From Nonomuraea fuscirosea (lineage in GTDB: Bacteria > Actinomycetota > Actinomycetes > Streptosporangiales > Streptosporangiaceae): DNA of 64,000 bases. The notes beneath the pieces were generated by a model, which saw only the letters and a list, made by a program, of their open reading frames with translations, did not search any database and was not told where the DNA came from. Each line of letters begins with the position of its first letter. The first letter of the stretch is position 1. The stretch lies in contig NZ_PVNG01000013.1 in the NCBI RefSeq assembly GCF_003001935.1, positions 1 through 64,000 of the forward strand, in the 5' to 3' direction. This document shows positions 1 to 9,009 of the stretch, piece after piece. A program made the translations under genes and the position numbers.

Positions 1-32
1 AGGTGCCAGCGGCTCCGCCCATGACAAAAAGC

Positions 33-80
33 CCAGGCAGAGGCACGCTTCGGTAACGCGTGAGGGAAGCCCTCTGCTGG
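33..80. other. nested hairpin element, possible structured RNA or terminator
   Basis: Bases 33-43 pair with 71-80 (one bulge) and, inside them, CACGC at 44-48 pairs with GCGTG at 58-62 around a nine-base loop, with an eight-base asymmetric segment at 63-70. No gene was recognised in 1-166. The element may belong to a transcript from outside the window or act as a bidirectional terminator; no known riboswitch family was recognised. Confidence 0.35.
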
Positions 81-166
81 ACTTCTGCGATCAAGAATGC
101 CCGCGAACGGCAGCCTAAACACCCGATTTGGATAACAAATGGGTTACGACTGCCGACTTGAAGCGT

Positions 167-1639
167 TCAGCCGGCGGCGGCGTGGCGCTCCAGGAAGGTG
201 TAGACGTCGGCCTCGTCCACGCCGGGGAACGACCCCGGCGGCAGTGCGGCGAGCACGTGGGAGTTGGCCCTGGCCGACGGCCAGGCGTAGCCCTCCCAGC
301 GTTCGGCCAGGTCGGCGGGCGGGCGGCGGCAGCACTCGCCGCTCGGGCAGCTCGACTTGGTGCGGTTGGTGGTCTCGCGGCCCCGGAACCAGCGCGACTC
401 CTTGTACGGCACCCCGAGCGTGATCGCGAAGTCCCGCTCGCGCGACGGATCGACGTGGGCCACGCAGAAGTACGTGCCGGTGGGCGAGTCGGAGTACTGG
501 TAGAACACCGAGAAGCGGTCCGGCGAGGCGAAGACCTGCCGCCCCGACCACTGCAGGCACATCCGCTGCCCCTCGATGGCCCCCTGCTCGTCGGCCGGGA
601 AGACGATGCCGTCGTTCTCGTACGCCTTGTAGATCGTGCCCCCCGCGTCGTTGCGGACGAAGTGGCAGACCAGGCCGAGATGGTGGGTGGCGAGGTTGGT
701 GAAGCGGTGGGCGGCCATCTCGTACGACACCGCGAACACGTCCCGCAGATCCTCCACCGACAGCGCCCGGTCGGACTTGGCCTCCTGGAGGTAGAGCGCG
801 GCGGCCTTCTCGGGGACGAGGACGGCGGCGGCGAAGTAGTTGGCCTCGGTGCGCTGGCGCAGGAAGTCGGCGAAGTCGCGGGGTTTGTCGTGGCCGAGCG
901 CGAGGTGCCCGAGCGTCTGGAGCAGGATCGTGCGCGGGGTGTGCATGCCCAGCTGCTCGTGTTTGACGTAGATGCGGCGGTTGCGCATGTCGGTGATGGA
1001 ACGCACCGAACGGGGCAGGTCCTGGGCGGTGTGCACGGTGTAGCCGAAGTGCGTGACCAGGCTCTGGATCATGCTCTGGGACAGCGCGCCCGTACGGTAT
1101 CCGACCGCTTCGAGCGCCTCGGCGGCGGCCTTCTCGATCTCGGGGAAGTAGTTGCCCACCTCCCGCTGCCGGCGCCGCAGCTCGGCGTTGGCGACCCTGG
1201 CCTCCTCCGGCGTGGCGGTGCCGCGGGCCTGGCGGGCGCGCAGCTCGCCGTACAGGCCGAGGAGGTGTTCGAGCACGTCGTTGGGCACGCGCGCGGACAC
1301 CTTCAGCCGGGGCAGGCCGAGCCCGGCGTAGACGGGGTCGCGCTGGGCCTCCTCCAGCGCGATCTCCAGCTGGGCGCGGCGGTTGGGCGGCTGGCGGCGC
1401 AGCAGCTCCTCGACGGGGACGCCGAGCGCGGTGGCCAGCGACTTGAGCAGGGAGAGCTTGGGCTCGCGCTTGCCGTTCTCGAGCAGGGAGAGCTGGCTGG
1501 GGGCTCTGCTGACGCGCGCGCCGAGGTCGGACAGCGTGAGCCCGCGCTGTTTGCGCAGGTGACGCAGGCGCTGGCCAAACGCGATCAGATCGAGCTCCTG
1601 CGTCAAAGACAGCGGTTCTTCGCCCAGCAAGGAGGCCAT
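167..1639 (-). CDS. RamB/ScfR-type XRE regulator of acetate/short-chain acyl metabolism
   Basis: 490 aa. Residues about 20-80 form an XRE-type helix-turn-helix (QRLRHLRKQRGLTLSDLGAR), followed by an ImmA/IrrE-like (DUF955) region and a C-terminal ScfR/RamB-type domain with a CPSGECC cysteine cluster. The peptidase-like motif reads QTLGHLALGH, so the first His and Glu of HExxH are missing and it is probably a ligand-sensing rather than proteolytic fold. RamB homologues control aceA/aceB and acetate genes and are known to sense acyl-CoA-type signals; lying divergent from isocitrate lyase supports that role. The start is ATG at 1639, where similarity begins; there is no Shine-Dalgarno, but a TAAGAT -10-like box lies five bases upstream, so translation may be leaderless. 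Confidence 0.85.
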   Translation of the reverse strand: MASLLGEEPLSLTQELDLIAFGQRLRHLRKQRGLTLSDLGARVSRAPSQLSLLENGKREPKLSLLKSLATALGVPVEELLRRQPPNRRAQLEIALEEAQRDPVYAGLGLPRLKVSARVPNDVLEHLLGLYGELRARQARGTATPEEARVANAELRRRQREVGNYFPEIEKAAAEALEAVGYRTGALSQSMIQSLVTHFGYTVHTAQDLPRSVRSITDMRNRRIYVKHEQLGMHTPRTILLQTLGHLALGHDKPRDFADFLRQRTEANYFAAAVLVPEKAAALYLQEAKSDRALSVEDLRDVFAVSYEMAAHRFTNLATHHLGLVCHFVRNDAGGTIYKAYENDGIVFPADEQGAIEGQRMCLQWSGRQVFASPDRFSVFYQYSDSPTGTYFCVAHVDPSRERDFAITLGVPYKESRWFRGRETTNRTKSSCPSGECCRRPPADLAERWEGYAWPSARANSHVLAALPPGSFPGVDEADVYTFLERHAAAG

Positions 1640-1664
1640 ACCGAATCTTAGACAGAAATTCGGC
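1640..1664 (-). promoter_or_regulatory. leaderless promoter and inverted repeat ahead of the RamB-like gene
   Basis: Read on the minus strand, TAAGAT ends five bases before the ATG. CCGAAT (1641-1646) and ATTCGG (1658-1663) form an inverted repeat with an eleven-base spacer that brackets this box. The layout fits autoregulation of a leaderless transcript; this is inference. Confidence 0.4.
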
Positions 1665-1896
1665 TCATCTTCCAGGCTTTCGGGACTCCGCGGCCGAGGG
1701 ATCCAGGACCCCGCTTCCGCAGAGACGATTGGTCTAGGCCAACGGTAAAACATGCGATTTCTTCACTGCTGAATACCGACAGGTAATGCTCAAAGTGAGA
1801 ATTTCGACGGTTCTTCTCTGCGGTTTGCCCTATTTGTCACGGGCGGCCAGGGCAGAGACTCGGCGTGAGCCCCAGGGGACGACAAAGGAGTGAGCC

Positions 1897-3183
1897 ATGA
1901 TCGATCGCCTCAAGGGAGCTGCCGAGCAGCTGCAGGACGAATGGGACAACGACCCTCGGTGGGAGGGCGTCGAGCGCACCTACAGCGCCGAAGACGTGGT
2001 CAGATTGCGCGGCAGTGTCCAGGAGGAGCACACGCTCGCCCGGCTGGGCGCCGAGCGGCTGTGGAGCCTGCTGCACACCGAGGACTACGTCAACACCCTC
2101 GGCGCGCTCACCGGCAACCAGGCGGTGCAGCAGGTGCGGGCCGGGCTGAAGGCGATCTACCTGTCGGGCTGGCAGGTCGCCGCGGACGCCAACCTGGGCG
2201 GGCACACCTATCCCGACCAGAGCCTCTACCCGGCCAACTCCGTGCCCGCCGTCGTGCGCCGGATCAACAACGCGCTGCTGCGCGCCGACCAGATCACCTG
2301 GTCGGAGGGCGACGGTGACGCCCCCCACTGGCTGGCCCCGATCGTGGCGGACGCGGAGGCCGGCTTCGGCGGCGTGCTCAACGCGTTCGAGCTGATGAAG
2401 GGCATGATCGCGGCCGGCGCCGCGGGCGTGCACTGGGAGGATCAGCTGGCCTCGGAGAAGAAGTGCGGCCACCTCGGCGGCAAGGTGCTGATCCCGACCG
2501 GCCAGCACGTCAAGACCCTGAACGCCGCCCGCCTCGCCGCGGACGTCGCCGGAGTTCCCACGCTGGTGGTCGCGCGGACCGACGCCCAGGCCGCGACGCT
2601 CCTGACCAGCGACGTGGACCCGCGCGACCAGGCATTCACCACCGGCGAGCGCACCGCGGAGGGCTTCTACCGGGTCAGGAACGGCCTGGAGGCGTGCGTG
2701 GCGCGCGGCCTGGCGTACGCGCCGTACTCCGACCTGCTCTGGATGGAGACCGGCACGCCCGACCTCGACGTGGCCCGTGAGTTCGCCGAGGCGATCAAGG
2801 CCGAGTACCCGGACCAGATGCTCGCCTACAACTGCTCGCCGTCCTTCAACTGGAAGAAGCACCTCGACGACTCGACGATCGCGAAGTTCCAGCGCGAGCT
2901 GGGGCACATGGGATACAAGTTCCAGTTCATCACGCTGGCCGGATTCCACTCCCTCAACTACGGCATGTTCGACCTGGCCCAGGGGTACGCGGCCGACGGC
3001 ATGACCGCGTACGTCGAGCTGCAGGAGGCGGAGTTCGCCGCCGAGGCGCGCGGCTACACCGCGACCCGGCACCAGCGCGAGGTCGGCACCGGCTACTTCG
3101 ACCTGGTCTCCACGGCCGTGGCGCCCGGCTCCTCGACCACGGCGCTGCGCGGCTCCACCGAGGAGGAGCAGTTCGGCCACTAG
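1897..3183 (+). CDS. aceA: isocitrate lyase
   Basis: 428 aa, the usual length of the short bacterial enzyme. It cleaves isocitrate to glyoxylate and succinate in the cytosol, the first committed step of the glyoxylate shunt. The signature KKCGHL is at residues 188-193 with the catalytic Cys190. Further family blocks are [33 protein letters not shown] and [14 protein letters not shown] strong ribosome site (AAAGGAG) precedes ATG 1897. No malate synthase lies in the window. The divergent RamB-like gene is the likely regulator. A strong terminator follows at 3237. Confidence 0.97.
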   Translation: MIDRLKGAAEQLQDEWDNDPRWEGVERTYSAEDVVRLRGSVQEEHTLARLGAERLWSLLHTEDYVNTLGALTGNQAVQQVRAGLKAIYLSGWQVAADANLGGHTYPDQSLYPANSVPAVVRRINNALLRADQITWSEGDGDAPHWLAPIVADAEAGFGGVLNAFELMKGMIAAGAAGVHWEDQLASEKKCGHLGGKVLIPTGQHVKTLNAARLAADVAGVPTLVVARTDAQAATLLTSDVDPRDQAFTTGERTAEGFYRVRNGLEACVARGLAYAPYSDLLWMETGTPDLDVAREFAEAIKAEYPDQMLAYNCSPSFNWKKHLDDSTIAKFQRELGHMGYKFQFITLAGFHSLNYGMFDLAQGYAADGMTAYVELQEAEFAAEARGYTATRHQREVGTGYFDLVSTAVAPGSSTTALRGSTEEEQFGH

Positions 3184-3236
3184 CGCCTTCGATCTCGCCG
3201 GTCACCTCCAGGGCATGGGACGGTTCCCCGGCGACC

Positions 3237-3275
3237 GGGCCGCGCCGGCTCCCAGCGCCGGCGCGGCCCGCTTTC
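3237..3275 (+). terminator. Rho-independent-type terminator after aceA
   Basis: A perfect 13-bp GC stem (3237-3249 with 3257-3269) with a seven-base loop, followed by a short T-containing run. It lies between convergent aceA and the kinase gene and may serve both strands. Confidence 0.75.
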
Positions 3276-3369
3276 ACGCGCACCGGCACGGGAACGGCTG
3301 CGGTGGCCGACCTGTCAGGAGAACGCCGCACCATCTGGACGGGGCGGACAGCCGGGCTCGGATGACCTG

Positions 3370-5019
3370 TCAGGGGAGGGTGGTGCCGCTGGTCGGGGTG
3401 GGGGTGGCCGTGACGGTCGGGGTCGGGCCCGGTGACTCGCCCGGCCCGTCCTGCGGGATCGTGGTGATCGTGCCGGAGGGCCGCGGGCAGTCGCGCCTGG
3501 CCGCGGCGTTGCCGCGCCGGCGCGCGGCCGGGTTCGCGCACTCCCCTGGGTCGTTCCCGCCCTGGTCGCCAGGGCCGAACGTGTGCGACGTCGGGACGAC
3601 GGTCCTCCTGCGCCCGCGCTCGCGATCGGGCGTGAGCACGGAGACCGGGCTCGTCGTACGGGTCCGCGTGACGAACACCGTGGGCGTGCCGGACGACGAC
3701 GGCGGCGCGGTCGTCGTCAGCCGTACCGGCGGCGGATTCCTGGTCGTGGCCGCGGGCCGCACAGTAGAGGCGGCGCTGCTCTGCGGCCGTACGGCGGGCG
3801 GGTCGGCGGGCAGCAGCGAGCCTCCTCCCATGCTCAGCCCGTCCCCGCCCGAGGCCGCGATGACGGTGATGGCCGCGATCGAGACCGTGGCCAGGGCGGC
3901 GAAGGTCGCGTGCGAGAGCTGCGCCCTCGCCTTCGCCCTGCTCCCCCGCCCCCGCGCCCCGGACCGCCCCTTGCCCCCGGCGCGGCCCTCGCCCCGGCCC
4001 GTCGAGCACTCGCTGTCGGAACGGTCCACAAGCGGGCCGTCCTCGTCCTCGGGCGGTTCCGCGTCGCCGGGCGGGCGGGCCGGCCGTACCAGCCCGCCCC
4101 CGGCCGGGTACGGCACCGGCGTCCAGATCTCCGCCAGCACTCCCGCCACCGAGTGCCGCAGGTCCCACGGGTCCCCGACCCCGCCGGCGGCCAGCAGCGC
4201 GCGCAGCAGGTCGGCGGCCCTGGGCCGGTCGCCCGGCGCCTTGGCCAGGGCGGCCTCGACGGCGGGTCTGAGCAGGGCCGGCACGTTCTCCAGGCGCGGC
4301 GGGTCGAAGAGGATGCGCCGGGTCAGCACGTCGGTCTCCCCGCCGCCGAACGGATGGTGCCCGCCGGCGGCGTAGGCCACCAGGCAGCCCCAGGCGAACA
4401 CGTCGGAGGCGGGCACGGCGGGCCCGCCCGTCAGCCGTTCGGGCGCGACCCAGCCGGGGCTGCCCATGACCTGCCCGGCCTGCGTGTGCGCGGACAGCGT
4501 GTCCACGTCCCGTGCGATGCCGAAGTCGATCACTCGCGGGCCCCGCGTGGACAGCAGCACGTTGCCCGGTTTGAGGTCCCGGTGCACGAGCCCGGCCTCG
4601 TGCACGGCCACCAGCGCGGCCGCGACGCCGAGCGCCACCCCGTAGGCGAGGTCCGGCGGGAGCGGCCCCCTGGCCTTGACGACCTGGGAGAGCGCGGGGC
4701 CGGGGATGTACTCGGTGACCAGGTAGGGGCGGTCCTTGTCGGTGCCGTCCTCCACGACCGCGGCGGTGCAGAACGGGACCAATCTCCGCGAGAAAGCCAC
4801 TTCCTCGGCGAAGCGGGCCCGTAACGTGGCATCGTTGAGATGCACCGCATGCGGCGTCTTGAGGGCTACCAGGCCCCCTTGAGGGTGTTCGGCCAGATAC
4901 ACCACTCCCATCCCACCGGTTCCCAGGCGGCCGAGGAGTAGATATCGGCCGATGATGACCGGGTCGCCCACCGTCAGCGGTCGCACTCCGGCAGGCATGT
5001 CCCTCGCCCCACGCGCCAT
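3370..5019 (-). CDS. membrane-anchored Ser/Thr protein kinase (PknB-like, no PASTA)
   Basis: 549 aa. The kinase domain spans about residues 25-290: glycine loop GTGGMGVVY, ATP-binding Lys54, catalytic HRDLKPGN with Asp148, DFG Asp165 and an APE motif. A basic Ala/Gly-rich linker leads to one transmembrane helix (about 365-390, ATFAALATVSIAAITVIAAS) and a Ser/Thr/Pro-rich outer tail ending in TPTPTSGTTLP. No PASTA or other sensor domain is seen, so the signal is unknown. ATG 5019 is chosen because an AGGAGAGG site precedes it; the frame stays open further upstream. It is convergent with aceA and not in an evident operon. Confidence 0.9.
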   Translation of the reverse strand: MARGARDMPAGVRPLTVGDPVIIGRYLLLGRLGTGGMGVVYLAEHPQGGLVALKTPHAVHLNDATLRARFAEEVAFSRRLVPFCTAAVVEDGTDKDRPYLVTEYIPGPALSQVVKARGPLPPDLAYGVALGVAAALVAVHEAGLVHRDLKPGNVLLSTRGPRVIDFGIARDVDTLSAHTQAGQVMGSPGWVAPERLTGGPAVPASDVFAWGCLVAYAAGGHHPFGGGETDVLTRRILFDPPRLENVPALLRPAVEAALAKAPGDRPRAADLLRALLAAGGVGDPWDLRHSVAGVLAEIWTPVPYPAGGGLVRPARPPGDAEPPEDEDGPLVDRSDSECSTGRGEGRAGGKGRSGARGRGSRAKARAQLSHATFAALATVSIAAITVIAASGGDGLSMGGGSLLPADPPAVRPQSSAASTVRPAATTRNPPPVRLTTTAPPSSSGTPTVFVTRTRTTSPVSVLTPDRERGRRRTVVPTSHTFGPGDQGGNDPGECANPAARRRGNAAARRDCPRPSGTITTIPQDGPGESPGPTPTVTATPTPTSGTTLP

Positions 5020-5233
5020 CCGGGTTTCGCCTCTCCTGATCAGGGTCACGGCAAAGCACACTGTGGCGGCTCCCGTGGAGGCTGTCCGCATGTCTTACAT
5101 AAGGGGTATTGGAGGTAAGGCGGTCGTTCCCTTTAGGTGAGTAAATGCTGTGACATAGCGGCCTGAAGTGGCTCTTCGCGCCTGGCGTGCCGGGCGGGAA
5201 CGAGAGCGGCCACCCGGCGGGAGACGGCGGGAA

Positions 5234-6070
5234 TCAGGAGGCGATGGCGGCCGACTCCTCGGCCTCGACCTGACGGTTCCACTCGCGCTTGACCTCGCGC
5301 CACGCCTCGTCGTCGACCCCGGTCCGCCAGTACCCGGAGATCGACAGCCGGTCCAGCCCGATCCCCCGCTCGATCCGCAGATGCCGGCGCAGTTCCTTCA
5401 CGAACCCGGCCTCGCCGTGCACGAAGGCGTGCACCTCGCCCTCGGGGAACTCCAGCGCCCGCACCGCCTCCACCAGCCGCGGGCCCACGGGCCCGTCACC
5501 CCGGTAGACCCAGGTCACGTGCGCGTCGGCGGCCGTGCCGAGCTTCAGCTCGTCCTCGGGCGCGTCCACCTCCACCAGCACGTACGCCGTGGCGTCCGCC
5601 GGCAGCGCCTCCAGCGAGGCCGCGATGGCCGGCAGCGCGCTCTCGTCGCCGACGAACAGATGCCAGCCCGCCTCGGGGTCGGGCGCGTAGCCGCCGCCGG
5701 GACCCAGCATGAGCACTTCGTCCCCGGGCGCCGCCCGCTCCGCCCACGGCCCGGCCAGGCCCTCGTCGCCGTGGACGACGAAGTCGAGGGTGAGCTCGCG
5801 GGAGTCGGGATCCCAGGCGCGCACGGTGTAGGTGCGCAGGCGCGGCCACAGCTCGCGCGGCATCGTCTCGCGGCAGGTCTTCACGCTGAACGGCTGGGGG
5901 TAGTCGACCCCCTCGTACGGGAACACCAGCTTGACGTAATGGTCGGTCAGCCCCGTCGTCGCGAACTCCGCCAGCCCGTCGCCGCCGACCACGACGCGTA
6001 CCATGTGGCGGGAGATGCGTTCGGTCCGCTGGACCACACCCCGGTGATGATCCGTGCGCTTGTTCGCCAT
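5234..6070 (-). CDS. siderophore-interacting FAD-binding protein (ViuB/SIP family)
   Basis: 278 aa. Members use NAD(P)H or ferredoxin through FAD to reduce ferric siderophores in the cytosol and release iron. The N-terminal FAD domain carries RTYTVR and DFVVHG, then GPGGGY; the C-terminal SIP domain has FVGDESALPAIAASLEAL, a typical family block. ATG 6070 is preceded by AGGGGG. A palindromic iron box lies 21-36 bases upstream, so expression should rise when iron is short. The neighbouring esterase is separately transcribed; no siderophore synthesis genes are in the window. Confidence 0.93.
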   Translation of the reverse strand: MANKRTDHHRGVVQRTERISRHMVRVVVGGDGLAEFATTGLTDHYVKLVFPYEGVDYPQPFSVKTCRETMPRELWPRLRTYTVRAWDPDSRELTLDFVVHGDEGLAGPWAERAAPGDEVLMLGPGGGYAPDPEAGWHLFVGDESALPAIAASLEALPADATAYVLVEVDAPEDELKLGTAADAHVTWVYRGDGPVGPRLVEAVRALEFPEGEVHAFVHGEAGFVKELRRHLRIERGIGLDRLSISGYWRTGVDDEAWREVKREWNRQVEAEESAAIAS

Positions 6071-6090
6071 CGAACTAGCCCCCTGGTGCA

Positions 6091-6109
6091 GTTAGGTATA
6101 CCTAACCTT
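6091..6109 (-). promoter_or_regulatory. IdeR/DmdR1-type iron box
   Basis: GTTAGGTATACCTAAC (6091-6106) is a perfect 16-bp palindrome. On the minus strand the 19-mer around it matches 15 of 19 positions of the IdeR/DmdR consensus TTAGGTTAGGCTAACCTAA. It sits directly upstream of the siderophore-interacting protein gene, as known for iron-repressed genes in actinobacteria. Confidence 0.85.
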
Positions 6110-6170
6110 ATACTGCCCGCGTTTCCCGGCGTATGCCAATCACCTCATTCCGGACGAGCGAAATCCGGTC

Positions 6171-7172
6171 TCACGCCGCCGCCGAGTCGTCAGCAGGTAT
6201 CGACGCGGGCATCGGCGCGGGCATCGACGACGCCCCCACCGCCGCCAGGAACCGCGACACGTGCTCGAAGGCCAGCCGCGCCTCGGGCAGCACGTCGGCC
6301 AGGATCGGGAAGACGTGCGGCATCCGCGGCCACTCCTCGTAACGCACCGGCACCCCCGCCAGCCGCGCCCGCCGGGCCACCTGCCTGCCCTCGTCCCGCA
6401 GCACCTCGGTCGAGCCGGTCACGATCATGAGCGGCGGCAGGCCGGTGAAGTCCCCGTGCACCGGCGAGACCAGCGGGTCCCACGGGTCCAGCCCCGAGGT
6501 CCACCTGCGCGCCAGCCAGCGCACCCGCCCGGCCGGCAGCATGGGGTCCTGCCAGCGGTTGGCCCGGCGCGGGACGTCGGTCAGGTCGGCCCACGGCGAC
6601 AGGCAGACGGCCGCGCCCGGCAGCGGCGAGCCCTGGTCGCGCAAGGCCAGCAGGGTCGCCAGGGTCAGGTGGCCGCCCGCGGAGTCGCCGGCCAGCACGA
6701 TGTCCTCGGGGTCGAATCCCCGGCTCAGCAGGCAGTCGTAGGCGTCCAGCGCGTCGGACAGCGAGTCCGCCAGCCGGTGCACGGGCCCCTGCCGGTAGTC
6801 CAGCGCCAGCACCGGCCGCCCGGCCGCCACCGACAGCCGCCACGTGATGGACCTGTGCGTACGCGGCGAGCACGAGAAGTAGCCGCCGCCGTGGAAGTAG
6901 AGCACGACCTTGCCCTCGTCCAGGTCCGGCCCGCCGCGCACCCACTCCCCGCCGCACGCGGAGAAGGCCGCCGGCTCGATCGTCACGTGCTCGGGATGGG
7001 GCACCTTGACCATCCGGGTGAGGTCGCCCAGGCGGGCCGCCCCCGTCAGGGCGATGGGGTGGCGCATCAGCAGGCTGGAGGCCGGCTTGAGGGTGCCGCG
7101 CATGAGACCGGTGAGCGCGCGGGCCTGCCAGCTCAAGGGGTAACCGGGTATCACGTCCTTGTCGATGAGCAT
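6171..7172 (-). CDS. alpha/beta hydrolase, hormone-sensitive-lipase (type IV) family
   Basis: 333 aa. The family hydrolyses short- to medium-chain esters. The oxyanion-hole motif HGGGY is at residues 94-98 and the nucleophile motif GDSAGG gives Ser164; the Asp and His of the triad are probably in EVLRDEG and PHVFP near the C terminus. No signal peptide is evident. ATG 7172 is preferred over the longer frame to 7223 because GGAGGG lies six bases ahead of it. A short inverted repeat lies upstream. The natural substrate cannot be read from context. Confidence 0.9.
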   Translation of the reverse strand: MLIDKDVIPGYPLSWQARALTGLMRGTLKPASSLLMRHPIALTGAARLGDLTRMVKVPHPEHVTIEPAAFSACGGEWVRGGPDLDEGKVVLYFHGGGYFSCSPRTHRSITWRLSVAAGRPVLALDYRQGPVHRLADSLSDALDAYDCLLSRGFDPEDIVLAGDSAGGHLTLATLLALRDQGSPLPGAAVCLSPWADLTDVPRRANRWQDPMLPAGRVRWLARRWTSGLDPWDPLVSPVHGDFTGLPPLMIVTGSTEVLRDEGRQVARRARLAGVPVRYEEWPRMPHVFPILADVLPEARLAFEHVSRFLAAVGASSMPAPMPASIPADDSAAA

Positions 7173-7214
7173 GCTCGACCCTCCGAGGATGATTCTTCCC
7201 GCTTTCAAGATCGT

Positions 7215-7230
7215 CCTACCCATCAGTAGG
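7215..7230. promoter_or_regulatory. possible operator upstream of the esterase
   Basis: CCTAC-6-GTAGG inverted repeat about 45 bases upstream of the esterase start, in an A/T-richer pocket. It may be a regulator site; no matching regulator gene is adjacent. Confidence 0.25.
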
Positions 7231-7398
7231 TAACTAATCTCTTACGCCCGCATTTCGGCCCCCGCGGGCGCGGGCGAACCGGACCCGAGCAGGTCCGCGT
7301 CTGATTTGTCCAGGATTATTCGCGTTGCGAGCCGCCACGCACCCCGCAGATAATTCCGTGCTTCCTGCCCGACAGACCCGTGCCCGGGTCCAGGCACG

Positions 7399-8223
7399 GT
7401 GCGCAACCGTGCCATCACCCCCCGGAGGTGCCCAACCATCCCGCTCTATGCCCGGCTCGTCCGGTACGGCTTCCGCAAGCACGCCACCTACGTCTGGGCG
7501 GCGCTCGCCGGCGCGTTCACCAACAGCGTGTTCGGCATCCTGCGCGCCTACATCCTCATCGCGCTGTGGCAGGCCCGCCCCGGGCTGGCCGGCTACGACA
7601 TGACCGACGCCATCACCTACTGCTTCGTCACGCAGGCGTTCATCGGCCCGATGCAGCTGTTCGGCGGCGGCCTCGGCCTGCCCGAGCGCATCCGCAGCGG
7701 CGACATCGCGCTCGACCTCGTCCGCCCCGCGCCCCTCCAGGCTTGGACGCTCGCCGAGGACGCGGGCCGGGCCGCGTACCTGTTCCTGGTCCGCGGCATC
7801 CCGCCCATGCTGGTCGGCGCGCTCGTGTTCGGCATCCACTTCCCGGCCGGCCCCGGCCGCTGGCTGGCCTTCCTGACCGGTTTCGCGCTCGGCGTCGTCG
7901 TCAGCTTCGGCTGGCGCTACCTGATCGCGCTGTCGGTCTGCTGGCTGCTCGACGACCGGGGCGTGGCCGTCGTGTCGCTGGTCCTGACCACGTTCTTCAG
8001 CGGCATGATGATCCCGCTGCACCTGTTCCCCGGCTGGCTCGGCGACCTGGCCGCGGTGCTGCCCTGGGCCGCGATGGTGCAACTGCCCACCGACCTCTAC
8101 CTGGGCAAGGCGGCGGTGGCGCAGACGCTCGCCCTCCAGGCGCTCTGGGCCGTGATCCTGATCGGGCTCGGCACGGCCGGCACCAGGGCGATCCGCCACA
8201 AGGTGGTGATCCAGGGTGGTTAG
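7399..8223 (+). CDS. ABC-2 family exporter permease (first subunit)
   Basis: Up to 274 aa, with about six hydrophobic segments (for example YVWAALAGAFTNSVFGILRAY, split by the loop IRSGDIALDLVRPAPLQAW). That loop is typical of permeases paired with an ATPase carrying the GVVFGQRTTLWWDLP block, as here. The start is unclear: GTG 7399 has no ribosome site, while an ideal GGAGGT (7424-7429) lies nine bases ahead of an in-frame ATC at 7438, which would be a rare initiator. It overlaps the next permease by eight bases, so the three genes to 9771 form one operon. The substrate is unknown. Confidence 0.85.
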   Translation: MRNRAITPRRCPTIPLYARLVRYGFRKHATYVWAALAGAFTNSVFGILRAYILIALWQARPGLAGYDMTDAITYCFVTQAFIGPMQLFGGGLGLPERIRSGDIALDLVRPAPLQAWTLAEDAGRAAYLFLVRGIPPMLVGALVFGIHFPAGPGRWLAFLTGFALGVVVSFGWRYLIALSVCWLLDDRGVAVVSLVLTTFFSGMMIPLHLFPGWLGDLAAVLPWAAMVQLPTDLYLGKAAVAQTLALQALWAVILIGLGTAGTRAIRHKVVIQGG

Positions 8224-9004
8224 GACGTACTTCCTGCTGCTGTGGACGTGGACCAGGGCCGCCGCCGCCTACCCCGCCTCGTTCGCGCTGATGAACCTGC
8301 TCGGCTTCGTCACCGCCGCGATCGACGTCGCCGTGATCCTGGTCATCTTCGCCAACACGACCACGCTCGCGGGCTTCTCCCGCGACGAGGTCCTCTTCCT
8401 GTACGGCGCCGCCGCCCTGGCGTTCACCATCTGCGACACGTTCGTCAGCAACATCGACCGGGTCAGCTCGCACATCAGGACCGGCACCCTGGACACGTTC
8501 CTGATCAGGCCGGTCAGCGCCTGGATCCAGCTGACCGCCGACCGGTTCCAGATCACCCGGCTCGGCCGCATCCTCCAGGCCGCCCTCGTGCTCGGGTACG
8601 CGATCACGGCGCTCGGCCTCGACTGGCGGCGCGGCTGGATGATCCCGGTCATGGTGCTCACCGGGATCGTCATCTTCGGGGCGCTGTGGACGCTCGCCGG
8701 CGCGGCGCAGTTCGTGCTGACCGACGCGCCCGAGGTGGTCAACGCCTTCACCTACGGCAGCTATCAGCTCAGCCAGTATCCGCTCGGCATCTACGCCCGC
8801 GACGTGGTCAGGGGCGTGACGTACGTGCTCCCGCTGGCCTTCGTCAACTGGCAGCCGGGCCTGTACGTGCTGGGCCGGGACGATCCCTTCGGGACGCCCG
8901 AGTACACGCGTTTCGCCGGACCCGCCGCCGCGCTGGTCCTCGCCCTGGTGGCCGCGCTGGCCTGGCGGCAGGGCGTCCGGCACTACCGATCCACGGGGAG
9001 TTGA
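8216..9004 (+). CDS. ABC-2 family exporter permease (second subunit)
   Basis: 262 aa integral membrane protein with about six predicted helices. It starts GTG at 8216 inside the end of the preceding permease, indicating translational coupling. The segment SSHIRTGTLDTFLIRPVSA is the counterpart of the cytoplasmic loop in the first subunit, so the two permeases are paralogues that probably form a heterodimer with two copies of the following ATPase. The transported molecule is not evident. Confidence 0.88.
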   Translation: MVRTYFLLLWTWTRAAAAYPASFALMNLLGFVTAAIDVAVILVIFANTTTLAGFSRDEVLFLYGAAALAFTICDTFVSNIDRVSSHIRTGTLDTFLIRPVSAWIQLTADRFQITRLGRILQAALVLGYAITALGLDWRRGWMIPVMVLTGIVIFGALWTLAGAAQFVLTDAPEVVNAFTYGSYQLSQYPLGIYARDVVRGVTYVLPLAFVNWQPGLYVLGRDDPFGTPEYTRFAGPAAALVLALVAALAWRQGVRHYRSTGS

Positions 9005-9009
9005 CGTAC

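Noticed and set aside
1-166. tmRNA, RNase P RNA, SRP RNA or tRNA at the left edge
   Set aside because: None of the conserved cores (tRNA arms, GAGGAAAGTCC-type RNase P block, SRP tetraloop region) could be found; only a nested hairpin remains.
128-1651. Long plus-strand frame (507 codons) opposite the RamB-like gene
   Set aside because: It is antisense to a gene with clear HTH and ScfR-type domains; high GC content makes such shadow frames common. The same applies to long antisense frames over the cox, edd, isocitrate lyase and metal exporter genes.
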